DNA from: Marivita sp. S6314
Lineage (GTDB): Bacteria > Pseudomonadota > Alphaproteobacteria > Rhodobacterales > Rhodobacteraceae
NCBI RefSeq assembly: GCF_023015985.1
Contig: NZ_JALKAO010000004.1
Span: 186,001-250,000, forward strand
Direction of reading: 5' to 3'
Length of the DNA stretch: 64,000 nt
Shown here: positions 1 through 8,364 of the stretch, piece after piece
Position numbering within the stretch: position 1 is the stretch's first letter
How the letters are laid out: every line of letters begins with the position of its first letter
Position numbers and translations under genes: made by a program
Notes under the pieces: generated by a model
Seen by the model: only the letters and a program-made list of their open reading frames with translations
Databases searched by the model: none
Told to the model about the DNA's origin: nothing

Positions 1-589
1 CTTTGCGTTTGAACCGCTTGAGCGTTGCCTCGTACCCTTCGACCTGCGCCACAACGATATCGCCGTTTTCCGCGCTTGAGGTTTCGCGGATCACCACGAC
101 GTCGCCATGATTGATCCCGGCGTCGATCATCGAATCGCCTTTGACCTCAAGCGCATAATGCTTGCCGCTGCCACTCAGCATGGCACCGGGAACGGTGACC
201 CGGGGCGGCACATCGTTGATTTCCTGAATGGGAACCCCGGCGGCAATCCGGCCCATCAGGTCCAGATCCACCGCATCCGCTGTCTGCACCGGCATCGCAT
301 CTGACGGGGTAGGTGCGTCCGGTACATCCCCGTCAATCACCACAGGCCGGAACCCGGGCTGTTTGGCGGCAAGCGTGTCGGGCAGTTTCACGATCTCGAT
401 CGCGCGCGCCCGGTGCGCCAGTCGCCGGATAAAGCCACGCTCCTCCAGCGCGGTGATCAGGCGGTGAATGCCCGATTTTGAGCGCAGATCCAGCGCCTCT
501 TTCATCTCGTCAAAACTGGGCGGCACCCCGTCGCGGGCCACCCGTTTGTTTATAAATTCCAGCAAGTCCAATTGTTTTTTCGTCAGCAT
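1..589 (-). CDS. lexA: LexA repressor (SOS regulator), C-terminus cut by the window edge
   Basis: LexA represses the SOS regulon and cleaves itself when RecA filaments form on damaged DNA. The visible part is 196 codons starting [12 protein letters not shown]. Residues 1-65 form the winged-helix DNA-binding domain ([11 protein letters not shown] then SKSGIHRLI). The self-cleavage site is the Ala-Gly of RIAAGVPIQ. The catalytic Ser is in [12 protein letters not shown] and the catalytic Lys is in EATLKRF near the cut edge, so the active site is complete and only the last residues are missing. It follows moeA on the minus strand across an 84-nt gap that holds its own LexA box, so it can be transcribed independently of the trp/moa genes and is autoregulated. 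Confidence 0.95.
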   Translation of the reverse strand, partial: MLTKKQLDLLEFINKRVARDGVPPSFDEMKEALDLRSKSGIHRLITALEERGFIRRLAHRARAIEIVKLPDTLAAKQPGFRPVVIDGDVPDAPTPSDAMPVQTADAVDLDLMGRIAAGVPIQEINDVPPRVTVPGAMLSGSGKHYALEVKGDSMIDAGINHGDVVVIRETSSAENGDIVVAQVEGYEATLKRFKRK

Positions 590-622
590 GTTCTGCCTCC
601 GCTCGCGTGATCCTCGCCTTTT

Positions 623-637
623 GTTCTACGGATGTTC
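623..637 (-). promoter_or_regulatory. LexA box upstream of lexA
   Basis: The sequence is GTTC-TACGGAT-GTTC, an exact match to the GTTC-N7-GTTC operator known for LexA of Rhodobacter and other alphaproteobacteria. It lies 33 nt upstream of the lexA start codon, where binding would block the promoter and give autoregulation. Confidence 0.85.
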
Positions 638-673
638 TTGTTTTGTGTCAAGAATCACAATGATCCACCAGAT

Positions 674-1843
674 TTAGCGGATCGGCAGGTACTCAACACG
701 GTCGCCAGCGGCGCGTGCAGCGTCGTTCGGAGGCCGGACAATGAGCGCATCCGCCTGGCCCAGAATGCTGAGCAAAGAGCTGTCCTGCGACCCGAACGCA
801 ACCAGCCCGCCATGGTCGAACCTCGCCCGCATGTAGTGTTCGCGGGTCCCGTTGGCGGGCAATTCCTTGGCCAGCGCTGCGCTGCGACGGGGGGCAGGTT
901 CTGCCGCAAGCCCCAGAAGGGCGCGCACCACGGGCGCGATAAACACATGTCCGCATACCATGGCCGAAACTGGGTTTCCCGGCAGTCCGATCATCATCGC
1001 CGTACCAAACCGCCCCGCCATCAGCGGTTTGCCGGGGCGCATCGCCACTTTGTAGAACGTCTGGTCAAAGCCAAGCTGCGGCGCAAGGTTGGCCACGACA
1101 TCATGGTCCCCCACCGAGGCACCCCCGATGGTGATGATCAAATCCGCGCCCGCCGCCAGATCAAAGGCGGTTTTCAACGACGCCTCATTGTCCCGCGCAA
1201 TCGGCAACAGGCGTGGCACCGCTCCCAGATCGCGCATCAGTGCGTGCAGGCCCATCGTGTTCGAGGCAATGATCTGGTCCGGTCCGGGCGTTTCACCGGG
1301 CATGACCAATTCATCCCCGGTCGAAATCAGCGCCACAACCGGACGCCGTGTGACCGGCACTTCGGCGATGTTCATTGCGGCCATCAGGGCAATGTCATTC
1401 GGCCCCAGAACGCGCCCGGCGGTGATACGGTCCCCAACCCGGAAATCGCCACCTGCCGGACGGATATAGGGATTGTCCTCCAGCCTGTCGCCAAGGGTGA
1501 CCTCGTCACCGTCGCGGGTGACGTCTTCCTGAATGACGATCCGAGTCGCCCCTTTTGGCACCGGCGCGCCGGTAAAGATCCGAACCGCCTCGCCATCGCC
1601 AACCGTTCCGTCAAACCCGTGCCCCGCAGCGGCTTCGCCCACCACCGTCAATGTCAGACCGGGGGCGGCGTCGCGCACCGCATAGCCATCCATGGCCGAA
1701 CCATCAAACGGCGGCTGGTCGCGGGTGGCCGCCACATCTTCGACCAGCACACGCCCATGCGCCTCAAGCAGCGGCACGGTCTCGGACCCGAGCGGAGTCG
1801 CCAGCCCGAACAGATGCTCCAGCGCCTCGGCGACCGAAATCAT
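674..1843 (-). CDS. moeA: Molybdopterin molybdenumtransferase MoeA
   Basis: MoeA inserts molybdate into adenylylated molybdopterin, the last general step of molybdenum cofactor synthesis, in the cytoplasm. The protein is 389 aa, close to the usual 390-410. The N-terminal signature [13 protein letters not shown] is followed by the MoCF-binding domain with ISTGDELV (about residue 180) and the segment [15 protein letters not shown] (about 240). The [16 protein letters not shown]-terminal domain is intact. It overlaps moaC by ATGA, so the two are translationally coupled, and it is the penultimate gene of the minus-strand cluster before lexA. No molybdenum transport genes are in the window. Confidence 0.95.
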   Translation of the reverse strand: MISVAEALEHLFGLATPLGSETVPLLEAHGRVLVEDVAATRDQPPFDGSAMDGYAVRDAAPGLTLTVVGEAAAGHGFDGTVGDGEAVRIFTGAPVPKGATRIVIQEDVTRDGDEVTLGDRLEDNPYIRPAGGDFRVGDRITAGRVLGPNDIALMAAMNIAEVPVTRRPVVALISTGDELVMPGETPGPDQIIASNTMGLHALMRDLGAVPRLLPIARDNEASLKTAFDLAAGADLIITIGGASVGDHDVVANLAPQLGFDQTFYKVAMRPGKPLMAGRFGTAMMIGLPGNPVSAMVCGHVFIAPVVRALLGLAAEPAPRRSAALAKELPANGTREHYMRARFDHGGLVAFGSQDSSLLSILGQADALIVRPPNDAARAAGDRVEYLPIR

Positions 1844-2316
1844 GACGCCTCAAAGCGTCCGGATTTGCCGCCATCCTTGAGGATCACGCGAATGCCGGTG
1901 ATCTCCATCGCCTTGTCCACGGCTTTGGCCATGTCATAGACGGTCAGCGCGGCGGTCGACACGGCGGTCAGCGCTTCCATTTCAACCCCGGTCTGCCCTG
2001 TGGTCTTGACCGTCGCTTCCACCCGCAGGCCCGGCAGGTCCGGCTCAGGGGTCAGTTCCACGGCGACCTTGGTGATAGGCAGGGGATGGCACAGCGGGAT
2101 CAGCTCCGGCGTTTTCTTCGCGCCCATGATCCCCGCCAATCGCGCCACACCAATCACGTCGCCTTTCTTGGCACGGCCTTCGGTGATGATCTCAAACGTC
2201 TCCTGCGCCATCCGGACATAGCCTTCGGCCACCGCCACGCGTGAGGTCACAGCCTTGTCCGACACGTCCACCATATGGGCGTCGCCCTTGGCGTCGAAAT
2301 GGGTCAGGCCGCTCAT
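1840..2316 (-). CDS. moaC: Cyclic pyranopterin monophosphate synthase MoaC
   Basis: MoaC converts the product of MoaA, 3',8-cyclo-dihydro-GTP, into cyclic pyranopterin monophosphate, the first stable intermediate of molybdenum cofactor synthesis. At 158 aa it is full length. The sequence carries the conserved block [13 protein letters not shown], then [20 protein letters not shown] and the conserved [12 protein letters not shown] near the end. The start overlaps the trpC stop (ATGA) and its stop overlaps the moeA start, so trpC-moaC-moeA is one tightly packed unit. moaA is not next to it, so the first step of the pathway must be encoded elsewhere. Confidence 0.96.
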   Translation of the reverse strand: MSGLTHFDAKGDAHMVDVSDKAVTSRVAVAEGYVRMAQETFEIITEGRAKKGDVIGVARLAGIMGAKKTPELIPLCHPLPITKVAVELTPEPDLPGLRVEATVKTTGQTGVEMEALTAVSTAALTVYDMAKAVDKAMEITGIRVILKDGGKSGRFEAS

Positions 2317-3116
2317 GCCGCCACCGGATCGACCAACAGGCTGCGCGTTGCTTGGGTGACATCCTCTTGTCGCATCAGACTTTCTCCGATCAGGAAACTG
2401 CGCGCCCCGCAGGAGGCCATATCGGCCAGATCGGCGGGTGTGAACAGACCGGATTCTGAAATCAGCATCCGGTCCGCCGGGACATGGCGCGACAGCTCCC
2501 GCGTGGTTTCAAGCGTGGTTTCGAATGTGTTGAGATTGCGGTTGTTGATGCCAATCAGCGGCGATGTCAGCTTCAGCGCTCGGTCCAGTTCCGCGCGGCC
2601 ATGCACCTCGATCAAAGCATCCATCCCCCAGTCAAACGCTGCCGCTTCCAGTTCTGCCGCCTGTGCGTCGCTGACGCTGGCCATGATGATCAGAATGCAA
2701 TCGGCCCCAAGGCTGCGGGCTTCGGCCACTTGGTAGACGTCATACATGAAATCCTTGCGCAGCGCGGGCAGGGTGGTTGCGCCGCGCGCGGCCACCAGAA
2801 ACTCTTTCGCGCCCTGAAAACTGGGGGTGTCGGTCAGAACCGACAGACAGGTCGCACCCCCCGCCTCATAGGCCCGGGCCAAAGCTGCGGGATCGAAATC
2901 CGCGCGGATCAACCCCTTGGAGGGTGAAGCTTTCTTGATCTCGGCAATCAATCCATAACCGTCTGTCTGCGCAGCCTTCAAGGCCGCGCCGAACGGGCGT
3001 ACAGCCGAGGCGGCCTTGGCGGCGGCTTCGACCTCTGCATAGGGCGTCTTGGCCTTGTCGGCGGCAACTTCGTCCAGCTTGTAGGCCTTGATCTTGTCAA
3101 GAATGGTGGGGCTCAT
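2313..3116 (-). CDS. trpC: Indole-3-glycerol phosphate synthase
   Basis: TrpC closes the indole ring of tryptophan by converting carboxyphenylamino-deoxyribulose phosphate into indole glycerol phosphate. The 267-aa protein starting [13 protein letters not shown] is a single (beta/alpha)8 barrel without a TrpF fusion. Conserved segments are [13 protein letters not shown] (catalytic Lys), [25 protein letters not shown] and ISESGLF. An upstream in-frame ATG would add residues lying inside ung, so the start is placed where it forms ATGA with the ung stop. It belongs to the trpG-trpD-ung-trpC-moaC-moeA run. Confidence 0.96.
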   Translation of the reverse strand: MSPTILDKIKAYKLDEVAADKAKTPYAEVEAAAKAASAVRPFGAALKAAQTDGYGLIAEIKKASPSKGLIRADFDPAALARAYEAGGATCLSVLTDTPSFQGAKEFLVAARGATTLPALRKDFMYDVYQVAEARSLGADCILIIMASVSDAQAAELEAAAFDWGMDALIEVHGRAELDRALKLTSPLIGINNRNLNTFETTLETTRELSRHVPADRMLISESGLFTPADLADMASCGARSFLIGESLMRQEDVTQATRSLLVDPVAA

Positions 3117-3760
3117 GGTGTTGTCCAGTTGATCGCGGGTTGGCCCTGATCTGTAAGCCAAGCGTTCACGGTGGAAAAGGGGCGGGAGCCGAAAAACCCG
3201 CGCCGGGCCGACAGGGGCGAGGGATGCGCGCTTTGCACCACCAGATGCCCGTGCCCGGCCAGACGCGGCGCATGGGCGCGCGCATCATTTCCCCACAGGA
3301 CAAACGCGCGGGGTCGGTCGGACAGATCGTCCAGCACCTGAGGCACCAGCGTTTGCCAGCCCAAACGCCGATGCCCACGGGCCTCCCCGGCGGGCACGGT
3401 CAGTACATCGTTCAGCAACAACACCCCCTGATCGGCCCAGAACCGCAGGTCGCCATTGGGCGGCACATCCCCCAGATCCGCGCGCAACTCCTTGAAAATA
3501 TTCCCCAAAGAGCGTGGCAACGGCGTGACGTCCGGAGCCACGGAAAAGGCAAACCCCTGCGCATGGCCTGGTGTCGGGTAGGGGTCCTGTCCAAGGATCA
3601 CCACCCGCACATCGGCAGGGGCACAGGCCTCCAACGCGGCAAAGACCCGGTCCGCAGGCGGCAGAACCTCCCGATCCTCTGCCAGAAGCGCGTCCTCGAT
3701 CCCCGGGAACGCCTCGGCGAAAAACGGCAGATGCGCCCAGGCATCAGGAACCCGCGTCAT
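3113..3760 (-). CDS. ung: Uracil-DNA glycosylase, family 1
   Basis: Ung removes uracil from DNA and so starts base excision repair of deaminated cytosine. From the start [14 protein letters not shown] the protein is 215 aa. The water-activating motif is [18 protein letters not shown], followed by LLLNDVLTV and the DNA-intercalating loop motif [18 protein letters not shown]. The frame stays open upstream to 3856, but those codons run through a repeat element found elsewhere in the window, so that extension is judged non-coding. The gene is inserted between trpD and trpC and overlaps trpC by ATGA. Confidence 0.92.
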   Translation of the reverse strand: MTRVPDAWAHLPFFAEAFPGIEDALLAEDREVLPPADRVFAALEACAPADVRVVILGQDPYPTPGHAQGFAFSVAPDVTPLPRSLGNIFKELRADLGDVPPNGDLRFWADQGVLLLNDVLTVPAGEARGHRRLGWQTLVPQVLDDLSDRPRAFVLWGNDARAHAPRLAGHGHLVVQSAHPSPLSARRGFFGSRPFSTVNAWLTDQGQPAINWTTP

Positions 3761-3781
3761 CACCCGCACCCAGCCTGCAAC

Positions 3782-3878
3782 ATCTCTGTTTCCAAAATAC
3801 CTCGGGGGAGCGCCAAAGGCGCGGGGGCAGCGCCCCCAATGTCCGTCAATGGACATGCAACGCGGCGTCGACGCCGCG
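3782..3878 (-). repeat. Multi-hairpin intergenic element, copy 1 (upstream of ung)
   Basis: Read toward ung, the element contains in order: a perfect 18-bp palindrome with a GCGTCGACGC core (3861-3878); a hairpin ATGTCC/GGACAT; a hairpin GGGGGC/GCCCCC; a short GCG/CGC hairpin; and the run CCCCCGAGGTATTTT ending in GAAACAGAGAT just before the coding start. The same order of parts occurs at 58440-58543. Stem sequences differ between copies but pairing is kept. It ends 21 nt before the ung start codon. Confidence 0.7.
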
Positions 3879-3902
3879 TCCGCGCGCTTCCCAAAACGCG
3901 TC

Positions 3903-4919
3903 TCACGCGGCTTGGGTGATCCGCGCCAGCGCCTCGACCCGCGCCTTGGCGGCGCCGCTGTCGATGCTCTCGGCGGCCATCGCGGCCCCGTCTTTCAGGG
4001 TGCTGACCTTGTCTGCCACGATCAGCGCCGCTGCCGCGTTCAACAAGACAGCATCACGATAAGCGTTCTTGGCCCCGTCCATCACGGCCCGGAACGCCTG
4101 CGCATTTTCAGACGGTGTGCCCCCCAGAATATCGCGGAACGGATGGGCCGGCAGGCTGGCATCCTCGGGGTGCACTTCGATCCCGGTGATCTTGCCCTGA
4201 TCCAGCACCGCCACCTGCGTTGGTTCGGAAATCGAGATTTCGTCCGTGCCGTCGCCGCCATGCACCAGCCAGGCCTTTTCCGATCCCAGTTCCTTCAGCG
4301 TCTCGGCCATCGGGAAAATCAGGTCGATGGCAAAGGCCCCGGTCAGCTGACGCTTCACCCCGGCAGGGTTGGTGAGCGGGCCAAGGATGTTGAAGATTGT
4401 TTTCGATCCCAACTCCTGTCGCACCGGCATCACATGTTTCATCGCCGGGTGGTGCATCGGGGCCATCATGAACCCGATCCCGGCTTCGGCCAGACCGCGC
4501 TCGACCACCTCGGGGCCGACCATCACGTTGATCCCCATCTCACCCAACGCATCTGCCGCCCCGGATTTCGAGGACAGGTTGCGGTTGCCATGTTTGGCCA
4601 CGGGCACGCCAGCCCCGGCCACCACGAAGGCCGTCGCGGTCGAGATGTTCAGCGTGCCCATGCCGTCGCCCCCGGTGCCGACAATGTCCATCGCGCCCTC
4701 GGGGGCGGTCACGGGCGTGCATTTGGCGCGCATGACGGCGGCGGCGGCGGCATATTCCGACACCGCTTCGCCGCGCGCACGCAATGCCATCAGAAAACCG
4801 CCGATCTGCGCCGGGGTGGCGTCGCCGTTGAACAGGATCTCGAACGCCTGCTCCGCCTGTGACCGGCTTAACGGTCCCTCCGACGCCGCATAGATCAGGG
4901 GTTTCATTGCATCGCTCAT
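3903..4919 (-). CDS. trpD: Anthranilate phosphoribosyltransferase
   Basis: TrpD transfers phosphoribose from PRPP to anthranilate, the second step of tryptophan synthesis. The 338-aa protein has the N-terminal helical domain ([31 protein letters not shown]), the PRPP-binding glycine loop [20 protein letters not shown], the segment [21 protein letters not shown] and the anthranilate-site motif [22 protein letters not shown]. It overlaps trpG by ATGA at its start. Downstream, the repeat element and ung separate it from trpC, which is unlike the usual contiguous trpGDC order. Confidence 0.97.
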   Translation of the reverse strand: MSDAMKPLIYAASEGPLSRSQAEQAFEILFNGDATPAQIGGFLMALRARGEAVSEYAAAAAVMRAKCTPVTAPEGAMDIVGTGGDGMGTLNISTATAFVVAGAGVPVAKHGNRNLSSKSGAADALGEMGINVMVGPEVVERGLAEAGIGFMMAPMHHPAMKHVMPVRQELGSKTIFNILGPLTNPAGVKRQLTGAFAIDLIFPMAETLKELGSEKAWLVHGGDGTDEISISEPTQVAVLDQGKITGIEVHPEDASLPAHPFRDILGGTPSENAQAFRAVMDGAKNAYRDAVLLNAAAALIVADKVSTLKDGAAMAAESIDSGAAKARVEALARITQAA

Positions 4920-5497
4920 GCCGGCACCTTCAGTTCGTTAACAAAGTTCCGGAGCAGCGCGTGACCGTGCTCCGAGGCAATGGATTCGGGGTGAAACTGC
5001 ACGCCGTGGATTGGCAGGTCCCGGTGGCGCAACCCCATGATCGTGCCATCCTCCAGCCACGCGTTGATCTTCAGGCATTCAGGCAGGCTGTCCCGGTCGA
5101 CCACCAGCGAATGATACCGCGTGGCCTCGAAGGGTGATGGCAGCCCGGCAAAGACGCCGGTGCTGTCATGCTGCATCTGGCCCATCTTGCCGTGTACAAT
5201 TTCCGAATGCCGCACCACGTTGCCGCCGAACGCCTGACCGATGGTCTGATGGCCCAGGCAGACCCCCATCAGGGGCATCTTTTGATCCGCGGCGGCCTTG
5301 GTCAGAGCCAGGCAGATCCCGGCCTGATCCGGATCACACGGCCCGGGGGACAACAGGATCCCGGAAGGGGCCATGGCCATGGCCTCTTCGACCGTGACGG
5401 CGTCGTTTCGCACTACTTTGACCTCGGTTTCCAGTTCGCCAAGGTAGTGGACAAGATTATAGGTAAAGCTGTCGTAGTTATCGATGAGCAGCAGCAT
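4916..5497 (-). CDS. trpG: Anthranilate synthase component II (glutamine amidotransferase)
   Basis: TrpG supplies ammonia from glutamine to TrpE for anthranilate synthesis. It is a 193-aa class I glutamine amidotransferase. The start [19 protein letters not shown] is the canonical N-terminus and was preferred over an upstream ATG. The oxyanion segment is [13 protein letters not shown], the nucleophile Cys is in [15 protein letters not shown], and the His-Glu pair is in [14 protein letters not shown]. It heads the minus-strand operon. trpE is not adjacent; the next gene upstream runs the other way. The protein could also serve as PabA for folate synthesis, which sequence alone does not settle. 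Confidence 0.95.
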   Translation of the reverse strand: MLLLIDNYDSFTYNLVHYLGELETEVKVVRNDAVTVEEAMAMAPSGILLSPGPCDPDQAGICLALTKAAADQKMPLMGVCLGHQTIGQAFGGNVVRHSEIVHGKMGQMQHDSTGVFAGLPSPFEATRYHSLVVDRDSLPECLKINAWLEDGTIMGLRHRDLPIHGVQFHPESIASEHGHALLRNFVNELKVPA

Positions 5498-5647
5498 GGG
5501 TGTTTCTTCTCTGACGGGGCTGGCGGGGTAGGGGTCAATCGCGATATACATGCGCAGGCAGACCAAGGCGCGTCAAGGGCGCGGATGGGTTAACCGACAC
5601 ATGCAGATGTCGGGTGTGCGGAAGAGGGCAAGGCGAGGGCAAAGAGC

Positions 5648-7396
5648 ATGGCACGAGGGTTTCTGTCAGGGGCGATCTGGGGCACGGTGTTGTCCGTGGG
5701 GGCGTTGGGCACGCTGTCTGTACTGGACACCGACCAGGTCGATCAACGTGACAGCCTTGCCGAGGCAGTGCGCGACCTGACCCGACAAGCGCAGCAGGAG
5801 GCCGACGCTCAGGTCGACCCGACCGAGGCAGAGGGGGGCGAGGCGCAGTCACCTGACACAGCAACGGATGATCCTGCCGAGACCGAGGAGGTCAGCGAGA
5901 GTGAAGCGCCGACTTCTGTTGCCGAGACAGACGCCGGTGAGGCTGACACAGCACCCGAGACCGCCGAAATGGCAGAGGTGCAGACCGGGGAGGCGGCAGA
6001 AGCGCCGGTGGAACCGGAGGAAGCCCCAACCGACACCAGCCCCACCGAAACAGCCACCGCCGAGACAGCTCCCGTCGCGCAAGGCACGTCCGAGCCTGCG
6101 CGCCGTCCCACGGCTGTTGATGATGTCACCGCTGACACCACCACACCGGTGCTGGACACACCCACAGCAACCGATGACACGGCGCCTGATGATGTGGTTG
6201 CAGCGCCCAAACCCAAACCTGAAACGGGGGATGTCGTGGCGGCACTCGATGCGCCTTCCACCGGGGCTGCCCCCGAGATCTCCGGCCCGTCTGGCTCTGA
6301 CACCGCGCCGGATGCGGCCTCTGCGCCATCGCTGACCGTACCGGACGGTGAAACCGGGCTCAGCATTTCGACGGAGCCTGCGCAACCTCCGGCCCCGCCT
6401 GTGCCAGCCGCCGACAGTGCGCTGGAACCGGAAGCGGATGCGCCCGCTGACGCCGAAGCGCCCGATGCGCAAGCCCCAGCCGAGCCGGACGCCGAACCCG
6501 CCCCATCACGTCCCACCGTGCGCGTGTTGGTGCCGGACACCCCTGAACCCGATACCGACGTGGCAGAAACCGATGCCGCTGCGAACCGTCCGACAATCGG
6601 TCGGCCTGCCGGATCGCTGATCGACCGCGACAGCGGATCCGCCCGCTTGCCGACCATTGGCGCAACCGCTGCGCCAGACCCGCAGGACACCGCAGAGACC
6701 CCCAGCGCGACGGACACCCGCCCGGCGCTGGAACGCTATGCTGCGTCATCGGCAAGCGATCCCGCCCTGCCGAAAATGGCCATCGTCCTGATCGACGATG
6801 GCACAGGCCCGTTGGGACCGGAGTCGCTTGATAACTTCCCGTTCCCGGTCACCTTCGCGCTTGATCCCGGAAACCCTGAATCCGCGCAACGCATGGCGGC
6901 CTACCGCGCCCTGGGGTACGAGGTGGCCACGCTGGTGGATGTGCCAGAGGCGGCCCAGCCCACCGATGTCGAACAGATTCTTGCCGGAGCTATTGCGATG
7001 CTGCCGGAAACCGTGGCCCTGATCGAAGCGCCGGGCGGCGGGCTGCAAAGCGCGCGCAGCAGCACCGAACAGGCGACCAGCTTCGCCGCGGACAGCGGTC
7101 ACGGTCTGGTTTTTCTACCCAACGGGCTGAACACCGCGCAGGCGATTGCGCAGCGCGCCGATGTGCCGTCAACCAGCATCCTGCGCGACTTTGACGGGGA
7201 CGGGCAGGATGCCCGCACCAAACGCCGGTTCTTGGACGGGGCGGCGTTCCGCGCCCGGCAGGACGGCGCGGCGGTGATGTTGGGGCGTCTGACACCGGAC
7301 ACCGTGTCGGCGCTTTTGCTGTGGTCGTTGCAGGACAGGGCCTCAAGCGTGTCGATGGTGCCGGTCTCGACCATTCTGATGGCCCCGCAGGGCTAG
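5648..7396 (+). CDS. Divergent polysaccharide deacetylase family protein with a long acidic linker
   Basis: The 582-aa protein has three parts. Residues 1-26 form a membrane anchor (GAIWGTVLSVGALGTLSVL). Residues about 30-365 are a low-complexity linker dominated by Ala, Pro, Asp, Glu and Thr with no folded domain. Residues about 375-582 match the divergent polysaccharide deacetylase fold (YibQ type): KMAIVLIDDGTGPLG, then FPVTFALDPGNPESA, YEVATLVDVP and GLVFLPNGLN. It is probably tethered to the inner membrane with the catalytic-like domain in the periplasm. Its reaction is unknown; members often sit near peptidoglycan peptidase genes, but none is adjacent here. It is transcribed away from trpG across 150 nt and ends at a hairpin shared with the converging gene. 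Confidence 0.75.
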   Translation: MARGFLSGAIWGTVLSVGALGTLSVLDTDQVDQRDSLAEAVRDLTRQAQQEADAQVDPTEAEGGEAQSPDTATDDPAETEEVSESEAPTSVAETDAGEADTAPETAEMAEVQTGEAAEAPVEPEEAPTDTSPTETATAETAPVAQGTSEPARRPTAVDDVTADTTTPVLDTPTATDDTAPDDVVAAPKPKPETGDVVAALDAPSTGAAPEISGPSGSDTAPDAASAPSLTVPDGETGLSISTEPAQPPAPPVPAADSALEPEADAPADAEAPDAQAPAEPDAEPAPSRPTVRVLVPDTPEPDTDVAETDAAANRPTIGRPAGSLIDRDSGSARLPTIGATAAPDPQDTAETPSATDTRPALERYAASSASDPALPKMAIVLIDDGTGPLGPESLDNFPFPVTFALDPGNPESAQRMAAYRALGYEVATLVDVPEAAQPTDVEQILAGAIAMLPETVALIEAPGGGLQSARSSTEQATSFAADSGHGLVFLPNGLNTAQAIAQRADVPSTSILRDFDGDGQDARTKRRFLDGAAFRARQDGAAVMLGRLTPDTVSALLLWSLQDRASSVSMVPVSTILMAPQG

Positions 7397-7400
7397 GCGG

Positions 7401-7420
7401 CGGACGCGGCGACGCGTCCG
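7401..7420. terminator. Bidirectional hairpin between converging genes
   Basis: CGGACGCG-gcga-CGCGTCCG is a perfect 8-bp stem with a four-base loop. It lies between the stop codons of the deacetylase-like gene (+) and the DUF1638 gene (-). There is no T-run, so the terminator call rests on position. Confidence 0.45.
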
Positions 7421-7460
7421 AAATGCTCCGTCGTCGGAACATCCACCGATCACGCTTGGG

Positions 7461-8102
7461 TCAGCCTTTGGCCCATCCCGCTAGATGCGTGGCAAGATCG
7501 CCGTAACCGGTGAAACGCCGCTCAAAGGCCAGCCCCAATCGGTCGGCGCAGGCTTTGGCGGTTGCGGTCAGAGCGGGGTCATCGGTCTGTGCCTGATACA
7601 CCAGTTTCTCGTAATGCGCGAAATACATGTCGCGCAGGTCTGGATGGCGGTCCAGCCCGAGCGGTTTCCAGACAAAGGCGTCGAATTGACGGACCAGAAA
7701 GTCGGTCAGGTAAAAGGCGGTGATTTCATCGCGAGCGGCAAATGTATCGTTGCCTTCGAAAAAGCTGTAGCAATGCGGCCCCGCGATCATCTCAACCTTC
7801 AGGTCGCGGCAGGTGGCTTCAAGCGCGCCGCCGGTGCCGCAATCGCCGTAGGCTACAAAGATGTCCTTGTACGTGTCGCGGTGTTTCGCAACCGCCTCCC
7901 GCACGGCGGTGTCGATGCGGTCCGGGTGGTTGTGAAGAATGGCCGGAAGACAGGTCAGGTCCAGATGATCCCACCCGTTTTGATCCCGCAGCGCCAGAAC
8001 TTCCCGCGCAAGCGCGCCGCAGGCAATCACCAGCAGACGGCCTGTGCCGCGTGCCTGCAATCCAATGTCGGTCAGCGTGGTGTCGTCAGGCAGGCTCGTC
8101 AT
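7461..8102 (-). CDS. DUF1638 domain protein
   Basis: The 213-aa protein begins MTSLPDDTTLTDIG. It shows the DUF1638 pattern: LLVIACGALAREVLAL, then DLTCLPAILHNHPDRI, VAYGDCGTGGALEATC, IAGPHCYSFFEG and FYLTDFLVRQFDAFVWKPLGLDRHP. Several conserved Cys and His residues (CLPAILHNH, DCGTG, GPHCY) suggest a metal or cofactor site, but no biochemical role is established. Family members frequently lie beside corrinoid methyltransferase genes, as here, where the next module upstream is a corrinoid protein. Its start overlaps a small membrane protein gene by 17 nt. An alternative ATG four codons upstream is possible. Confidence 0.8.
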   Translation of the reverse strand: MTSLPDDTTLTDIGLQARGTGRLLVIACGALAREVLALRDQNGWDHLDLTCLPAILHNHPDRIDTAVREAVAKHRDTYKDIFVAYGDCGTGGALEATCRDLKVEMIAGPHCYSFFEGNDTFAARDEITAFYLTDFLVRQFDAFVWKPLGLDRHPDLRDMYFAHYEKLVYQAQTDDPALTATAKACADRLGLAFERRFTGYGDLATHLAGWAKG

Positions 8103-8259
8103 CGCCGGGCACATGCGTCAGGCCCCACCGGACCAGAAGCCCCACGGCGATCAAAGCGGGAAGCACTTTCAAGACCCCGAATTCGGCCATGGCCCAGACG
8201 GTCATTCCCGATGCCGCGATCACGGCGAGTATCATAGACACGAAGGTGGTCACTGGCAT
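8086..8259 (-). CDS. Small membrane protein, 57 aa
   Basis: The start MPVTTFVSMILAVIAASG is preceded by a good ribosome binding site (AAGGAG, 6-nt spacing). The protein has two hydrophobic segments, about residues 4-22 and 24-45, and a short acidic tail (HVPGDDEPA). It overlaps the DUF1638 gene, which suggests coupled translation. No family is recognised. A terminator separates it from the corrinoid gene upstream, so it and DUF1638 may have their own promoter or rely on readthrough. Confidence 0.65.
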   Translation of the reverse strand: MPVTTFVSMILAVIAASGMTVWAMAEFGVLKVLPALIAVGLLVRWGLTHVPGDDEPA

Positions 8260-8303
8260 GTTGAACTCCTTGTCCTGAAAATATGGGACAGATTCGTTCA
8301 TAA

Positions 8304-8335
8304 GAAAAGGCCTCGCCGACAGGCGAGGCCGAAAA
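8304..8335 (-). terminator. Rho-independent terminator after the corrinoid protein gene
   Basis: GGCCTCGCC-gaca-GGCGAGGCC is a perfect 9-bp GC stem. On the minus strand it is followed by TTTTC. It lies just after the corrinoid protein stop at 8365. Confidence 0.8.
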
Positions 8336-8364
8336 AGCTGTAGAATCCACAAATTGACCCTGCG

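Noticed and set aside
632-1939. Long plus-strand open frame opposite moeA
   Set aside because: Antisense shadow of moeA in GC-rich DNA; its translation has no family features, and moeA has all of its motifs.
3761-3856. N-terminal extension of ung to an upstream ATG
   Set aside because: The added residues translate the repeat element also present at 58440-58543, and are not typical of Ung.
5809-6717. 302-codon minus-strand frame rich in Ser, Ala, Gly and Val
   Set aside because: It mirrors the low-complexity linker of the deacetylase-like protein. Repetitive composition, not selection, keeps it open.
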